This document shows, piece by piece, positions 7,790 through 16,969 of a stretch of DNA of 64,000 bases. The notes under the pieces are model-generated. The model saw only the letters and a list, made by a program, of their open reading frames with translations. It was not told the origin of the DNA and searched no databases. The stretch is from NCBI GenBank assembly GCA_024709145.1, contig JANJXG010000043.1, forward strand, positions 23,284 to 87,283, read 5' to 3'. A program made the translations under genes and the position numbers. Source of the stretch: Bacteroidales bacterium. GTDB lineage: Bacteria; Bacteroidota; Bacteroidia; Bacteroidales; F082. Position 1 is the stretch's first letter. The number at the start of each line of letters is the position of its first letter.

Positions 7790-9814
7790 ATGAAAAAGAT
7801 ATTTTACTTTGCCCTTTTGGCAATGGTTTCATTTGCCGGGTGCCATAAACCAATTTCTCCCGACGAGCCGGAGACCAACTCAAAAATGGACTTGCTACAG
7901 GTTCCCGAGAGTTTTAACTGGTCGACCACCAAATCGGTTTCCATCAAAATTTCGGCTCTCGACAACCTCGATCAACCCATCAGCGGGGCAAAGTTTTTTG
8001 TATTCACCAAAGATCCTGAATTGGGCGGTACGCTGATCTTAAGTGGAATCACCAATCAGCTTGGGATTTACCAGATAGTTTATCAGGTGCCAGCTTATTA
8101 CACTTCCTTATATATTTCAACCACTTACGTCGGATTGCCCTCCGACAGAACAATAGAGTTAAATACACCGGTCATAGAAACCATTTTTGGAGGCAGCTCT
8201 TCAGTAGTGCCTGTTAAAGACGTATTAATTCCTTCGGCTACCAATGCGGTATATAAGTTTTTGGGAACCTATACCAGTCAGGGTGTTCCGAACTACCTAG
8301 AACCAGAAAACGAACCTATTTCGGCCAGTTTTCTAGATGACATCAACAATTCACTACCTGAACGGATTTCCTTGCCTGTTTCTCATCCTGAGTATTTCAG
8401 TGATGTATATGATCATAACATTAAACTACTGGAAACCTGTGATGTATGGGTTACATTTGTAACCGAAGGAGCCGGTTACCGTAACGTTCTTGGTTTTTAC
8501 ACCTACCCGACAGACAATCCTCCGCAAACACCGGCCGAAATCGACAGCATCACAATCATTTATCCAAATGCATCAATGCAGGGAAGCGGTGGTGGTCTTA
8601 AACCTGGAAATAAAGTGAAAATCGGACGCTTTGAAGCCAACACAACAATTGCCTGGGCGCTTATAGCAGATGGATGGAACGGAAGTCAGGTTACCAACGG
8701 TCGATGGATTGTCTATTCGACCAAAGCACTCAATCAAATCAGTAACACAAGCCTCAACCAGCATACTGTTTTGCTGCGTGACCCGGGAAGACAAAGATTT
8801 TTGCTTGGCATTGAAGACATCAAACGCAATCAATCGGGTTGCGATCATGATTTTAACGACGCCGTCTTTTTTGTAACAGCCAATCCAGTGCAGGCTGTTG
8901 ACCCAACTGATTTACCTGTCATTGACTACACCGGCGAAGATGCTGACGGCGATGGCGTTCCCGATCAATTTGATGATTATCCGGATGACACTGAAAAAGC
9001 CTTTAACAATTATTTCTTCAATCAAGGCGATTTTGGGACTCTGGCATTCGAAGATCTTTGGCCTTATAAAGGCGACTATGACTTCAACGATGCTGTGATT
9101 GATTATAATTTTAACCAGATTACCAACGGTAGCAATGAGGTAACCGAAATAAGGGCAACATTTGTTTTGCGTGCACATGGCGCCTATTATCACAATGGTT
9201 TCGGGTTTGAAATACCTATTACGCCATCCATGGTTTCGTCGGTTGAAGGCATCAGGATAACAGATAGTTACATTAATCTCCTTGCAAATCAAACTGAAGC
9301 AGGACAGACTAATGCAACTATCATCGTTTGGGACGATTCCTACGAAATTTTACCACCTCAAGGCAGCAGCATCGGCGCTAACACTACCCCGGATGTACCG
9401 TTTATCGTCCCTGATACACTGGAAATAATCATCCGTTTAAATCAGTCTGTAGCGTTGAGTGAGGTTGGCATCCCACCCTACAATCCATTTATTATTGTCG
9501 ACCGGCAACGAGAAATCGAGGTACACCTGCCCGATCATGCACCCACAGCTCTTGCAAACCCTTTGCTCCTTGGAACAGGACATGACAACAGCATCCCATC
9601 TGATGGCCGGTATTATAAAACTTCAAACAATCTTCCCTGGGCCATCAATATCATTGAAAAGCTGGAATATCCGATCGAAAAAACTGAAATACCAGAGGCA
9701 CATCTCAAATTTTCTGAGTGGGCCGAAAGTGGCGGAGCTGTATTTAATGATTGGTACAAAGCAACAGAAGGTTATCGAAATGACGAAAAGATTTATCATC
9801 CCGTAAATCGTTGA
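7790..9814 (+). CDS. LruC-domain surface lipoprotein (DUF4114/DUF4842-like)
   Basis: The 674-residue product has a lipoprotein signal (FAGC, Cys18). A bacterial Ig-like region covers about 40-130. A DUF4114-like segment ends with CDHDFNDAVFF near 350. Next comes an acidic DADGDGVPDQFDDYPDD loop resembling a thrombospondin type 3 calcium site. The C-terminal LruC domain starts at about 415 and contains DYDFNDAVIDYNF. The D-x-D/H-FNDAV motif occurs twice. LruC was first named from a Leptospira lipoprotein, and no molecular function is established. It is probably surface-exposed and calcium-stabilised. ATG start; no operon partner is clear. Confidence 0.8.
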   Translation: MKKIFYFALLAMVSFAGCHKPISPDEPETNSKMDLLQVPESFNWSTTKSVSIKISALDNLDQPISGAKFFVFTKDPELGGTLILSGITNQLGIYQIVYQVPAYYTSLYISTTYVGLPSDRTIELNTPVIETIFGGSSSVVPVKDVLIPSATNAVYKFLGTYTSQGVPNYLEPENEPISASFLDDINNSLPERISLPVSHPEYFSDVYDHNIKLLETCDVWVTFVTEGAGYRNVLGFYTYPTDNPPQTPAEIDSITIIYPNASMQGSGGGLKPGNKVKIGRFEANTTIAWALIADGWNGSQVTNGRWIVYSTKALNQISNTSLNQHTVLLRDPGRQRFLLGIEDIKRNQSGCDHDFNDAVFFVTANPVQAVDPTDLPVIDYTGEDADGDGVPDQFDDYPDDTEKAFNNYFFNQGDFGTLAFEDLWPYKGDYDFNDAVIDYNFNQITNGSNEVTEIRATFVLRAHGAYYHNGFGFEIPITPSMVSSVEGIRITDSYINLLANQTEAGQTNATIIVWDDSYEILPPQGSSIGANTTPDVPFIVPDTLEIIIRLNQSVALSEVGIPPYNPFIIVDRQREIEVHLPDHAPTALANPLLLGTGHDNSIPSDGRYYKTSNNLPWAINIIEKLEYPIEKTEIPEAHLKFSEWAESGGAVFNDWYKATEGYRNDEKIYHPVNR

Positions 9815-9920
9815 TTGAATTCGATTTAGCACTACCTTTTCCACATTCCGACTGATCATTCGACGGATTGATTCAAATTTCAGAACACAGATGACTGAAG
9901 CTGCCGTAGGCAGAAAAGAT

Positions 9921-9928
9921 TACCTTTG
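9921..9928 (+). promoter_or_regulatory. -7 element for priA
   Basis: TACCTTTG fits TAnnTTTG exactly, 15 bases before the ATG at 9944. A TTG start at 9926 would lie inside this element, which argues for the ATG as the true start. No clear -33 TTTG was seen. Confidence 0.45.
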
Positions 9929-9943
9929 CCGGTTGTGAAACCC

Positions 9944-12445
9944 ATGGAAGAAACTGAAAGAATCACCCTCTTTGCTGATGTCATTGTACCCTTGCCGGTA
10001 CCAGCCTTCTTTACTTACCGGGTTCCTTATGAAATGAATAAGGAAATTGTTCCCGGCCTGAGAGCCATTGTTCAGTTTGGCAAAAAAAAGGTGTATGCAG
10101 CCATCGTCAGGGAAATTCATCAAAATATTCCAGCCAACCACAGCCCGAAATACATTTTGGGATTGCTTGACGAAAAACCTGTTGTTGGTGAAAAGCAGTT
10201 GAGATTTTGGGATTGGATTGCACAATACTATATGTGTCATCCCGGTGAGGTGATGGCAGCTGCTCTGCCCGGTGCACTCAAACTGGCAAGTGAGTCCAGG
10301 ATCAGTTTGCATGAAGGGTTTCGGTTTGACAGTCATGCTTTGACAGACAATGAGTTTTTGATCACCGAAGCGCTTGGCATTCAGCCACAATTAAGCCTTA
10401 CTGAAGTGACTCAAATCGTTGGATTTCAGAAAGTCATGCCATTGATTAAAACCATGATGGATAAAAATATTATTGTCATGGAAGAGGAGATGCACGAAAA
10501 ATTTAAAGCGAAAACAGAGCGTATTGCCACCATTAATGAGCTTTACAAGGATGAAAAATTGTTAAGTGAACTGATGGATCGTTTGTCGAAAAAAGCATAC
10601 AAACAACTTGAAATCCTGTTGGTTTACCTCCGCGGAACCCGTTTTCCTCAGCAAGATGCAATTCCTTTCCCAATAAACTTGTTGTTGGAACAATCGGGGG
10701 CAACAGCTGCTCAATTTAAAACCCTGGTTCAGAAAAATGTATTTGCCGTTTCGGAGCGTATTGTGAGCAGATTACCCAATTATGCAGCAAGCCAAAATCC
10801 GGATCAGATACAACTTACTGATCACCAGATTACTGCCTTTAACGAGATCAAACAGCAATTCGAACAAAAGGATGTAGTCCTCTTGCATGGAGTCACTTCG
10901 AGTGGAAAGACCGAGCTTTACATTAAACTAATTGCCGAGAACCTTCGTCAAGGTAAACAAGTGTTGTATCTCCTTCCTGAAATTGCATTAACAACTCAAA
11001 TCATTGAGCGTTTAAAAACCTATTTTGGAAACAAAGTAGGTGTATATCATTCGAGATACAATGCCAACGAAAAGGTTGAGGTCTGGAATAAAGTATTGTC
11101 ATTTAGTCAATCAGAAAATAACGACCATCAGATTATCCTGGGGCCAAGATCGGCATTATTTTTACCTTTCAGCAAACTGGGACTGATTATTATTGATGAG
11201 GAGCATGATAGCTCATTCAAGCAATATGAGCCTGCCCCGAGGTATCAAGCCAGGGACATGGCCATCGTTTTGGCAGGTATGTTTGGCTCGAAGGTACTGT
11301 TGGGATCTGCAACACCCTCATTTGAAAGTTATTACAACGCTCAAACTGATAAGTACGGATTGGTTGTGATGACAAAGCGTTATGGTGATATCCGGATGCC
11401 GGAAATTTCCATCGTTAACATGCGTGAGGAAAAGAAAAGAAAAACCCTTCAATCTCATTTCAGTTCCGTATTAATGAAAGAAATGAAAACAGCGCTCTCT
11501 GCAGGCGAGCAGGTTATTCTCTTCCAAAACCGAAGGGGATTTTCACTCAGGCTCGAATGCGATCAGTGTAATTGGATACCACAATGCAAAAATTGCGATG
11601 TAAGCCTGATTTACCATAAAAAACAAAACATGCTCCGCTGTCATTACTGTGGTTACGCCAACGTTATTCCTGAAAGTTGTCCGGATTGCGGCAGCACTGC
11701 CATAAAAATGCATGGTTTCGGCACCGAGAAGGTTGAGGAAGAATTAGGATTGCTGATTACGGACAAACAAATCGCCCGGCTTGATCTCGATACGACCCGA
11801 AGTAAATTTGCATTTCAGGAAATTTTTGAAGCTTTTGCCTCAAGAAAAACGCAGATTCTTGTTGGCACCCAAATGGTTACCAAAGGCCTCGACTTTGACA
11901 ATGTGAGCGTTGTGGGGGTGTTAAATGCCGACAACATGCTGTCATATCCGGATTTCAGGGCCTTTGAGCGCAGCTTCCAACTTATGGCACAAGTTAGTGG
12001 AAGAGCCGGAAGAAAACACAAACAAGGCAAGGTTATCATTCAAACCTTCCAACCCAAGCATCAGATGATGGGCTATGTCATCAACAACGATTATGAAAGG
12101 CTTTTTTATCAGCAGATGCCGGAACGAAAGAAATTTCATTACCCACCCTATTTCAGACTGATACACATTCAATTGTTGCACCGCGACAACAACCTAGTCA
12201 ATCTGGCTGCATTCGACCTGGCTAAAATGCTTCGGGCCAATCCGGCCTATGAGTTACTTGGACCGGAGTACCCCATCGTTTCCAGAATTAAAACACTGTA
12301 TATAAAGCAGATCATCATTAAATATCCCAAGAATCCCCAGGTCGGTCAAATAAAAAAATTTATTGCTGAAAAAATTAACACTTTGCTTACCAATGTTCAA
12401 TATAAATCCTTGCGGGTTCACCTGGATGTTGATCCTCAATCTTAA
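9944..12445 (+). CDS. priA: Primosomal replication restart helicase PriA
   Basis: PriA recognises stalled replication forks and loads the replisome. From the ATG at 9944 the product has 833 residues: an N-terminal DNA-binding domain (FADVIVPLPVPAFFTYRVP), a superfamily 2 helicase core with Walker A GVTSSGKTELY and Walker B DEEHD, and the GSATPS motif. Two zinc-binding clusters follow (CDQCNWIPQCKNC and CHYCGYANVIPESCPDC), then the GTQMVTKGLDF and QVSGRAGR motifs. An in-frame TTG six codons upstream is possible but overlaps a -7 promoter match. Complete and of normal length. Confidence 0.95.
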   Translation: MEETERITLFADVIVPLPVPAFFTYRVPYEMNKEIVPGLRAIVQFGKKKVYAAIVREIHQNIPANHSPKYILGLLDEKPVVGEKQLRFWDWIAQYYMCHPGEVMAAALPGALKLASESRISLHEGFRFDSHALTDNEFLITEALGIQPQLSLTEVTQIVGFQKVMPLIKTMMDKNIIVMEEEMHEKFKAKTERIATINELYKDEKLLSELMDRLSKKAYKQLEILLVYLRGTRFPQQDAIPFPINLLLEQSGATAAQFKTLVQKNVFAVSERIVSRLPNYAASQNPDQIQLTDHQITAFNEIKQQFEQKDVVLLHGVTSSGKTELYIKLIAENLRQGKQVLYLLPEIALTTQIIERLKTYFGNKVGVYHSRYNANEKVEVWNKVLSFSQSENNDHQIILGPRSALFLPFSKLGLIIIDEEHDSSFKQYEPAPRYQARDMAIVLAGMFGSKVLLGSATPSFESYYNAQTDKYGLVVMTKRYGDIRMPEISIVNMREEKKRKTLQSHFSSVLMKEMKTALSAGEQVILFQNRRGFSLRLECDQCNWIPQCKNCDVSLIYHKKQNMLRCHYCGYANVIPESCPDCGSTAIKMHGFGTEKVEEELGLLITDKQIARLDLDTTRSKFAFQEIFEAFASRKTQILVGTQMVTKGLDFDNVSVVGVLNADNMLSYPDFRAFERSFQLMAQVSGRAGRKHKQGKVIIQTFQPKHQMMGYVINNDYERLFYQQMPERKKFHYPPYFRLIHIQLLHRDNNLVNLAAFDLAKMLRANPAYELLGPEYPIVSRIKTLYIKQIIIKYPKNPQVGQIKKFIAEKINTLLTNVQYKSLRVHLDVDPQS

Positions 12446-12541
12446 CAAAATAAGCATACCGGGAATGAAGTGAAAGCCGGCTATGTTAAATGCACACTGA
12501 ACAAAAGAATCATCAAATTGTCTTAATACAAAATCTTACTT

Positions 12542-14980
12542 ATGCGTTTTATCCTTCTCATGCTGGCTTTTTCAATCTTTCAGCCGGCTTCCATCGCCGA
12601 AAATAAACTACCCTCCGATGCCGACGGAGGAGTTAAAGGCAAAGTCATTGACAAGTCAACCAATCAAACACTTGAATATGCCACGGTGATGGTCTATAAT
12701 CAGACTGATTCAAGCTTTGTTGCCGGTTCAATTTCCGGCAAATCAGGTGAGTTTGACATCAAACTGAAACCCGGAAACTATTATGTCACTGTTCAGTTTA
12801 TTGCCTATAAACCAATCACAATCAGCAACATTGAAGTTGAAAAAGGAAATCGGATCCGGGACCTTGGCGAGCTTTTTGTCCTTCCCGACAGTGAATTGCT
12901 GGAAGAGGTTGAAGTAGTAGCGGAGCGAACAACCGTAGAAATGAGTCTGGACAAGAGAGTGATCAACATTGGAAAAGATATGACCTCCAAAGCAGGTAAT
13001 GCCATTGAGGTACTTGAAAATATTCCCTCGGTTACGGTAGATGTTGAAGGCAATGTGAGTCTGCGTGGTGACGATGGCGTAAGGATTTTAATTGACGGAA
13101 AAGTTTCCGGCCTTGCAGGAATCAGCAGCCGGGATGCATTGAGGTCGATCCAGAGTGATATGATTGAGCGAATCGAAATCGTAACAAACCCATCGGTTCG
13201 GTATGATGCTGAAGGAACATCAGGTATTATTAACATCATCCTAAAAAAAGACCGCCGCAAAGGATTTAATGGTTCCATCGATGTATCAGCGGGTTATCCC
13301 TGGCAAGCAGGTTTGGGCATTAATACAAATTATCGGTTCAGTAAAGTAAACCTCTTTGCCAACTACAGCCTTAATTACCGCGAAAACGTTGGCGGTGGCA
13401 CAGCATACCGCGAAATCTACAATGCAACCACTCTTATTACGGATCAGGAAAATGAACGTGTCAGAAGAGGCTTGAGTAATACAGTCAGGGTTGGTGCAGA
13501 GTATTTTCTAAACCCTAAGAACACCTTGACTTTCAGTCTCATGTATCGTCTTCAGAATCAGAACAATACAGCAACAATCACCTACAATGATTTCCTTACC
13601 GCAGGCGTTCTTGAGAACCAAAGCCAACGTGTGGAAGAACAAATTGAGAAAGAGCCCAACCTGCAATATGCCCTAGATTACAGAAAACAGTTCAAGAAAA
13701 AAGATCAGCTTTTGACTGCCAGCGTCCAATACTTCAACAATTCCGAAGATGCTACTTCCGACATCACTGAAAGGGTGCTTTTTGCTCCTGAATTCCCTTA
13801 TGCTGACCCCATCTTTCAGCAAACATCCAATGATGAGAAGGAAGCCAACCTACAGGCTCAGGCAGATTATTTCCATCCATTCGGTGGCAAAGCCAAGCTG
13901 GAAACAGGAATCAAACTTCAGTTAAGAGAGATTGCCAACGATTATCAGGTTCTGGATCAGGATAGTCTGGGCCAATTGGTGATTAATACCGACTTTACCA
14001 ATCATTTCGATTATGAAGAAAAAATCCTGGCAGCCTATGCACAGTTTGGCAATGAAAGCGGCCGTTTTTCGTACCTTCTTGGTTTACGGGCCGAGTATTC
14101 CGACATCAGGACATTGCTGCGTGAGACCAATGAGGACAATAGCCAAACATATCCCGATTTTTTCCCATCAGCGCATTTGAATTACAAACTTTCGGAAAGC
14201 GATCAACTCCAGCTAAGTTACAGCCGTCGTATCCGCCGGCCCGGATTCTGGCAGCTTAATCCTTTCCGCACTTTCTCCGATAACCGAAATATATGGTCAG
14301 GGAACCCAAACCTCAGACCGGTTTATACCCATTCGATGGAGGGCGGCTATCTTCATTTCTGGAAAAATGCAAACATCAATCTGAATGCCTATTACCGCCA
14401 CAGTACGGATGTGTTTCAACGCATTGAACGGGTAAACGAAGAAGGAATATCGATCTCCAGACCCGAAAACTTTGCCTCTAACGATTCATACGGACTTGAG
14501 CTGATCGGGATGGCTACGGTTAACAAATGGTTTAACATCAACGGAAATGTAAATTTCTTCCGGTCAATGACCGAAGGAGATGCTTACGGTATACGCTATG
14601 AAACCGACAATTACTCCTGGACCTCACGTGTCGCAGGCAAGTTTACCATAGCCAAGGGTTTTGATTCGCAGCTGGCATTTAATTATCAGGGCAAGATGGA
14701 TACACCGCAGGGAAGCAGACTTCCTTCATGGACCCTGGACCTTGGTATAGCCAAAGACATCATGAAAAACAAAGCTACCCTGACCCTTAATGTCAGAGAT
14801 TTGTTCAATACCCGCAGTCACGCATTTGAGACTTTCGGCGAAAATTTCTATTCTAAAAATGATTTCAGGTGGAGCTCCACAACTGTAACATTAAACTTCA
14901 ACTACAGGATTAATCAGCAGAAAAAACGCACACCCGAGCGAAGGATGGAAGGCGGTGAAGAAGGTATGATGGAATTTTAA
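12542..14980 (+). CDS. TonB-dependent outer-membrane receptor (CarboxypepD_reg-like plus beta-barrel)
   Basis: The 812-residue product starts with a signal peptide (FQPASIAE). A carboxypeptidase-regulatory-like domain follows at about 30-115 (GVKGKVIDKSTNQTLEYATV), then a plug domain at about 125-235 (VDVEGNVSLRGDDGVRILIDG, YDAEGTSGIINIILKK). The rest is a long aromatic-rich beta-barrel of the OMP_b-brl_3 type, with SYSRRIRRPGFWQLNPF and NPNLRPVYTHS. This family is common in Bacteroidota and the ligand cannot be told from sequence. It is not a SusC: no SusD follows. It ends before a strong terminator that separates it from the convergent rpsT. Confidence 0.85.
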   Translation: MRFILLMLAFSIFQPASIAENKLPSDADGGVKGKVIDKSTNQTLEYATVMVYNQTDSSFVAGSISGKSGEFDIKLKPGNYYVTVQFIAYKPITISNIEVEKGNRIRDLGELFVLPDSELLEEVEVVAERTTVEMSLDKRVINIGKDMTSKAGNAIEVLENIPSVTVDVEGNVSLRGDDGVRILIDGKVSGLAGISSRDALRSIQSDMIERIEIVTNPSVRYDAEGTSGIINIILKKDRRKGFNGSIDVSAGYPWQAGLGINTNYRFSKVNLFANYSLNYRENVGGGTAYREIYNATTLITDQENERVRRGLSNTVRVGAEYFLNPKNTLTFSLMYRLQNQNNTATITYNDFLTAGVLENQSQRVEEQIEKEPNLQYALDYRKQFKKKDQLLTASVQYFNNSEDATSDITERVLFAPEFPYADPIFQQTSNDEKEANLQAQADYFHPFGGKAKLETGIKLQLREIANDYQVLDQDSLGQLVINTDFTNHFDYEEKILAAYAQFGNESGRFSYLLGLRAEYSDIRTLLRETNEDNSQTYPDFFPSAHLNYKLSESDQLQLSYSRRIRRPGFWQLNPFRTFSDNRNIWSGNPNLRPVYTHSMEGGYLHFWKNANINLNAYYRHSTDVFQRIERVNEEGISISRPENFASNDSYGLELIGMATVNKWFNINGNVNFFRSMTEGDAYGIRYETDNYSWTSRVAGKFTIAKGFDSQLAFNYQGKMDTPQGSRLPSWTLDLGIAKDIMKNKATLTLNVRDLFNTRSHAFETFGENFYSKNDFRWSSTTVTLNFNYRINQQKKRTPERRMEGGEEGMMEF

Positions 14981-15127
14981 GCAACGAACACCGACAGCAG
15001 TTATTTATCAGCAATGTCATTAGTCATTCTACAGATATGGATCTGAAGCCTTTGCAATGACCGCTGAATGAGAATATGCCACATGACCTGCTGAAAAAGC
15101 ATTGAAGACCTCTTTTGATTCTTCCAT

Positions 15128-15175
15128 AGTAACAAGGAGTTGCAAATAAATTTTCCAACTCCTTGTTACTTTTTG
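15128..15175 (+). terminator. Intrinsic terminator of the receptor gene
   Basis: A perfect stem of about 15 bases (AGTAACAAGGAGTTG with its complement, loop about 13) is followed by TTTTT on the plus strand. It lies 150 bases after the receptor gene, in the gap before convergent rpsT. Confidence 0.75.
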
Positions 15176-15199
15176 TAATAATATCCTGATCATACCAAA

Positions 15200-15232
15200 A
15201 CAGAAAAGCCCCACCTTTTTGAGGAGGGGCTT
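15200..15232 (-). terminator. Intrinsic terminator of rpsT
   Basis: The stem AAGCCCC/GGGGCTT is extended by CC/GG after one mismatch. On the minus strand it is followed by TTTTCTGTTTT. It lies about 20 bases after the rpsT stop. Confidence 0.65.
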
Positions 15233-15251
15233 ACACATTCTGTTAAATATG

Positions 15252-15506
15252 TTACGACAGCTTAGCTGCGAACTTCACAGTTTTTGATTTCAGGTTTCCA
15301 GCCTTGTTTTTGTGAATGATATTGCGCTTGGCCAGTTTGTCGATCATGGAATGCAACTTTGGGAGGATTGCTTCAGCTTCAGCCTTTTCGGTCAGGCTTC
15401 TGAATTTTTTCAACGCATTACGCATGGTTTTGGCATAATAGCGGTTGTGCAACCTCTTGGTGTTGCTCTGACGAATTCTCTTGATGGACGATTTGTGATT
15501 TGCCAT
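15252..15506 (-). CDS. rpsT: 30S ribosomal protein S20
   Basis: The 84-residue basic protein begins [19 protein letters not shown], the typical S20 start, and keeps the helical pattern with [20 protein letters not shown] near the C-terminus. S20 binds 16S rRNA early in small-subunit assembly. It is a single-gene unit with a matching promoter 40-70 bases upstream and its own terminator. Length is normal for the family. Confidence 0.97.
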   Translation of the reverse strand: MANHKSSIKRIRQSNTKRLHNRYYAKTMRNALKKFRSLTEKAEAEAILPKLHSMIDKLAKRNIIHKNKAGNLKSKTVKFAAKLS

Positions 15507-15545
15507 TTTCTTCTTTACTTAGTATTCTGAATCAATTTCGGGCTG

Positions 15546-15575
15546 CAAAAGTAAGAAAATTTATCTTATAACAAA
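15546..15575 (-). promoter_or_regulatory. Bacteroidota-type promoter for rpsT
   Basis: On the minus strand TTTG (15575-15572), an 18-base spacer, then TACTTTTG (15553-15546). This fits the consensus and lies 40 bases before the rpsT ATG. Confidence 0.6.
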
Positions 15576-15655
15576 ACCCGTTAGCATATTTTTTTCTATT
15601 TTTCTCTGTCAGCCAGTAATCAAGCCGCAATTATCCATTCTAAACATAGGCTTTA

Positions 15656-16969
15656 TCAATTATTACTACCACCGGATCTATCTGTTATTACGAGTTCGGC
15701 GGTCATTTCCAACTCTTTTCCCTGATGAAGACCAGTGAGGATAACCTCGGCAAACTGATTTCGCTTCAGGTTTTTCGCTTTAATTCTGATGGGAATATAA
15801 CTCTCACCATAACCTCTGGCAACACCATCGTTACCGATCCTTTCGATGAGCAGACGCTGTGTTTTTCCGATCATAGCTGAATAGTAAGCCGCCTTATTCG
15901 CTTCAGAAATCTTACGAATCACTTCACTGCGATGGTTCTTGACCTTTTCGCTCAGTTGATCCGGCATACGTTCGGCGCGCGTCCCTGACCTTACCGAATA
16001 CTTAAATGTGTGAATATGACTGAAGTTCAATTCTTTGGCTAGATTTGTTGTGGCTTCAAACTCAGCCTCAGTTTCTCCCGGAAAACCCACGATAATATCC
16101 GTTGTAAGGTTGAAATCGGGATACAGTTCCCGCAATTTGAGTGCCATTTGCCTGAACTGCCTGGCTGTGTACATGCGACGCATTCGTAAGAGAATACTTT
16201 CGGCGCCACTCTGCAAACAAAGATGTAGGTGAGGTGTAAGTTTCGGATGGGAGAAAAGCTCAAAAAATCTTTCGGTAAAACCATCCGGCTCGATGGATGA
16301 AATGCGGAGCCTGAAATCGCCCGGCAGGTTCAGGATGCCCTCAATCAACTGCTCAAAATTGGTTCCGTTGTCGTCATAACGCCCGATATTCACACCTGTA
16401 AGCACAACCTCCTTGAAGCCATGTTCAACCACTTCAGCGATGTTGCGGTAAATTTCCGCAGCAGGTCGGCTGGCAGCTCTTCCGCGAACCTTGGGGATAA
16501 TACAAAAGGTGCAAAAGTTATCGCAACCATCCTGTATCTTGATCATGCTGCGGGTATGAAAAGTCTTGTAGGCAGCTTCATAACTAAATACATCGTGATC
16601 AAAGCCTTCAGGATCTGCCACTTCACCGCGGAAATGCTTTTCAACCAAACCAAAGATGGATGTTTTTCTTTCGTTGTCGACCACAAAATTGATGGCTTTT
16701 GATTCGAGCAGCGACTCTTTGTAATTGTTGGCCATGCATCCTGTAACAACGACAACGGCCTGCTGGTTTTGCCTGCGGGCCTGATTGATGGTTTGACGCG
16801 ATTTCTGATCGCTTTGATTCGTCACAGTGCAGGTGTTCACCACATAGATGTCGGCTGGCTGACTGAAATCGACAATTTCGTAGCTGCCTGAATGAAAGCG
16901 CGAGGCGAGGGCATCGGTCTCATATTGATTGAGCCTGCATCCAAGTGTTTTAAATGCGATCTTTTTCAT
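15656..16969 (-). CDS. mtaB: tRNA t6A37 methylthiotransferase MtaB
   Basis: MtaB adds a methylthio group to N6-threonylcarbamoyladenosine at tRNA position 37 (ms2t6A). The 437-residue product has an N-terminal UPF0004 domain with cluster cysteines 11, 47 and 78, a radical SAM domain with CDNFCTFC (cysteines 149, 153, 156) and a C-terminal TRAM domain. The TLGCRLNQYETDA start and the PKVRGRAASRP motif separate it from MiaB and RimO. The ATG overlaps the stop of the upstream miaB-like gene in an ATGA, so the two are translationally coupled. Confidence 0.92.
   Translation of the reverse strand: MKKIAFKTLGCRLNQYETDALASRFHSGSYEIVDFSQPADIYVVNTCTVTNQSDQKSRQTINQARRQNQQAVVVVTGCMANNYKESLLESKAINFVVDNERKTSIFGLVEKHFRGEVADPEGFDHDVFSYEAAYKTFHTRSMIKIQDGCDNFCTFCIIPKVRGRAASRPAAEIYRNIAEVVEHGFKEVVLTGVNIGRYDDNGTNFEQLIEGILNLPGDFRLRISSIEPDGFTERFFELFSHPKLTPHLHLCLQSGAESILLRMRRMYTARQFRQMALKLRELYPDFNLTTDIIVGFPGETEAEFEATTNLAKELNFSHIHTFKYSVRSGTRAERMPDQLSEKVKNHRSEVIRKISEANKAAYYSAMIGKTQRLLIERIGNDGVARGYGESYIPIRIKAKNLKRNQFAEVILTGLHQGKELEMTAELVITDRSGGSNN

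Noticed and set aside
9920..10390. 156-codon minus-strand frame over the start of priA
   Set aside because: Antisense to a conserved PriA domain and no start signals.
15029..15238. 69-codon minus-strand frame between the receptor gene and rpsT
   Set aside because: It covers both terminator hairpins of the convergent genes, so it is noncoding.
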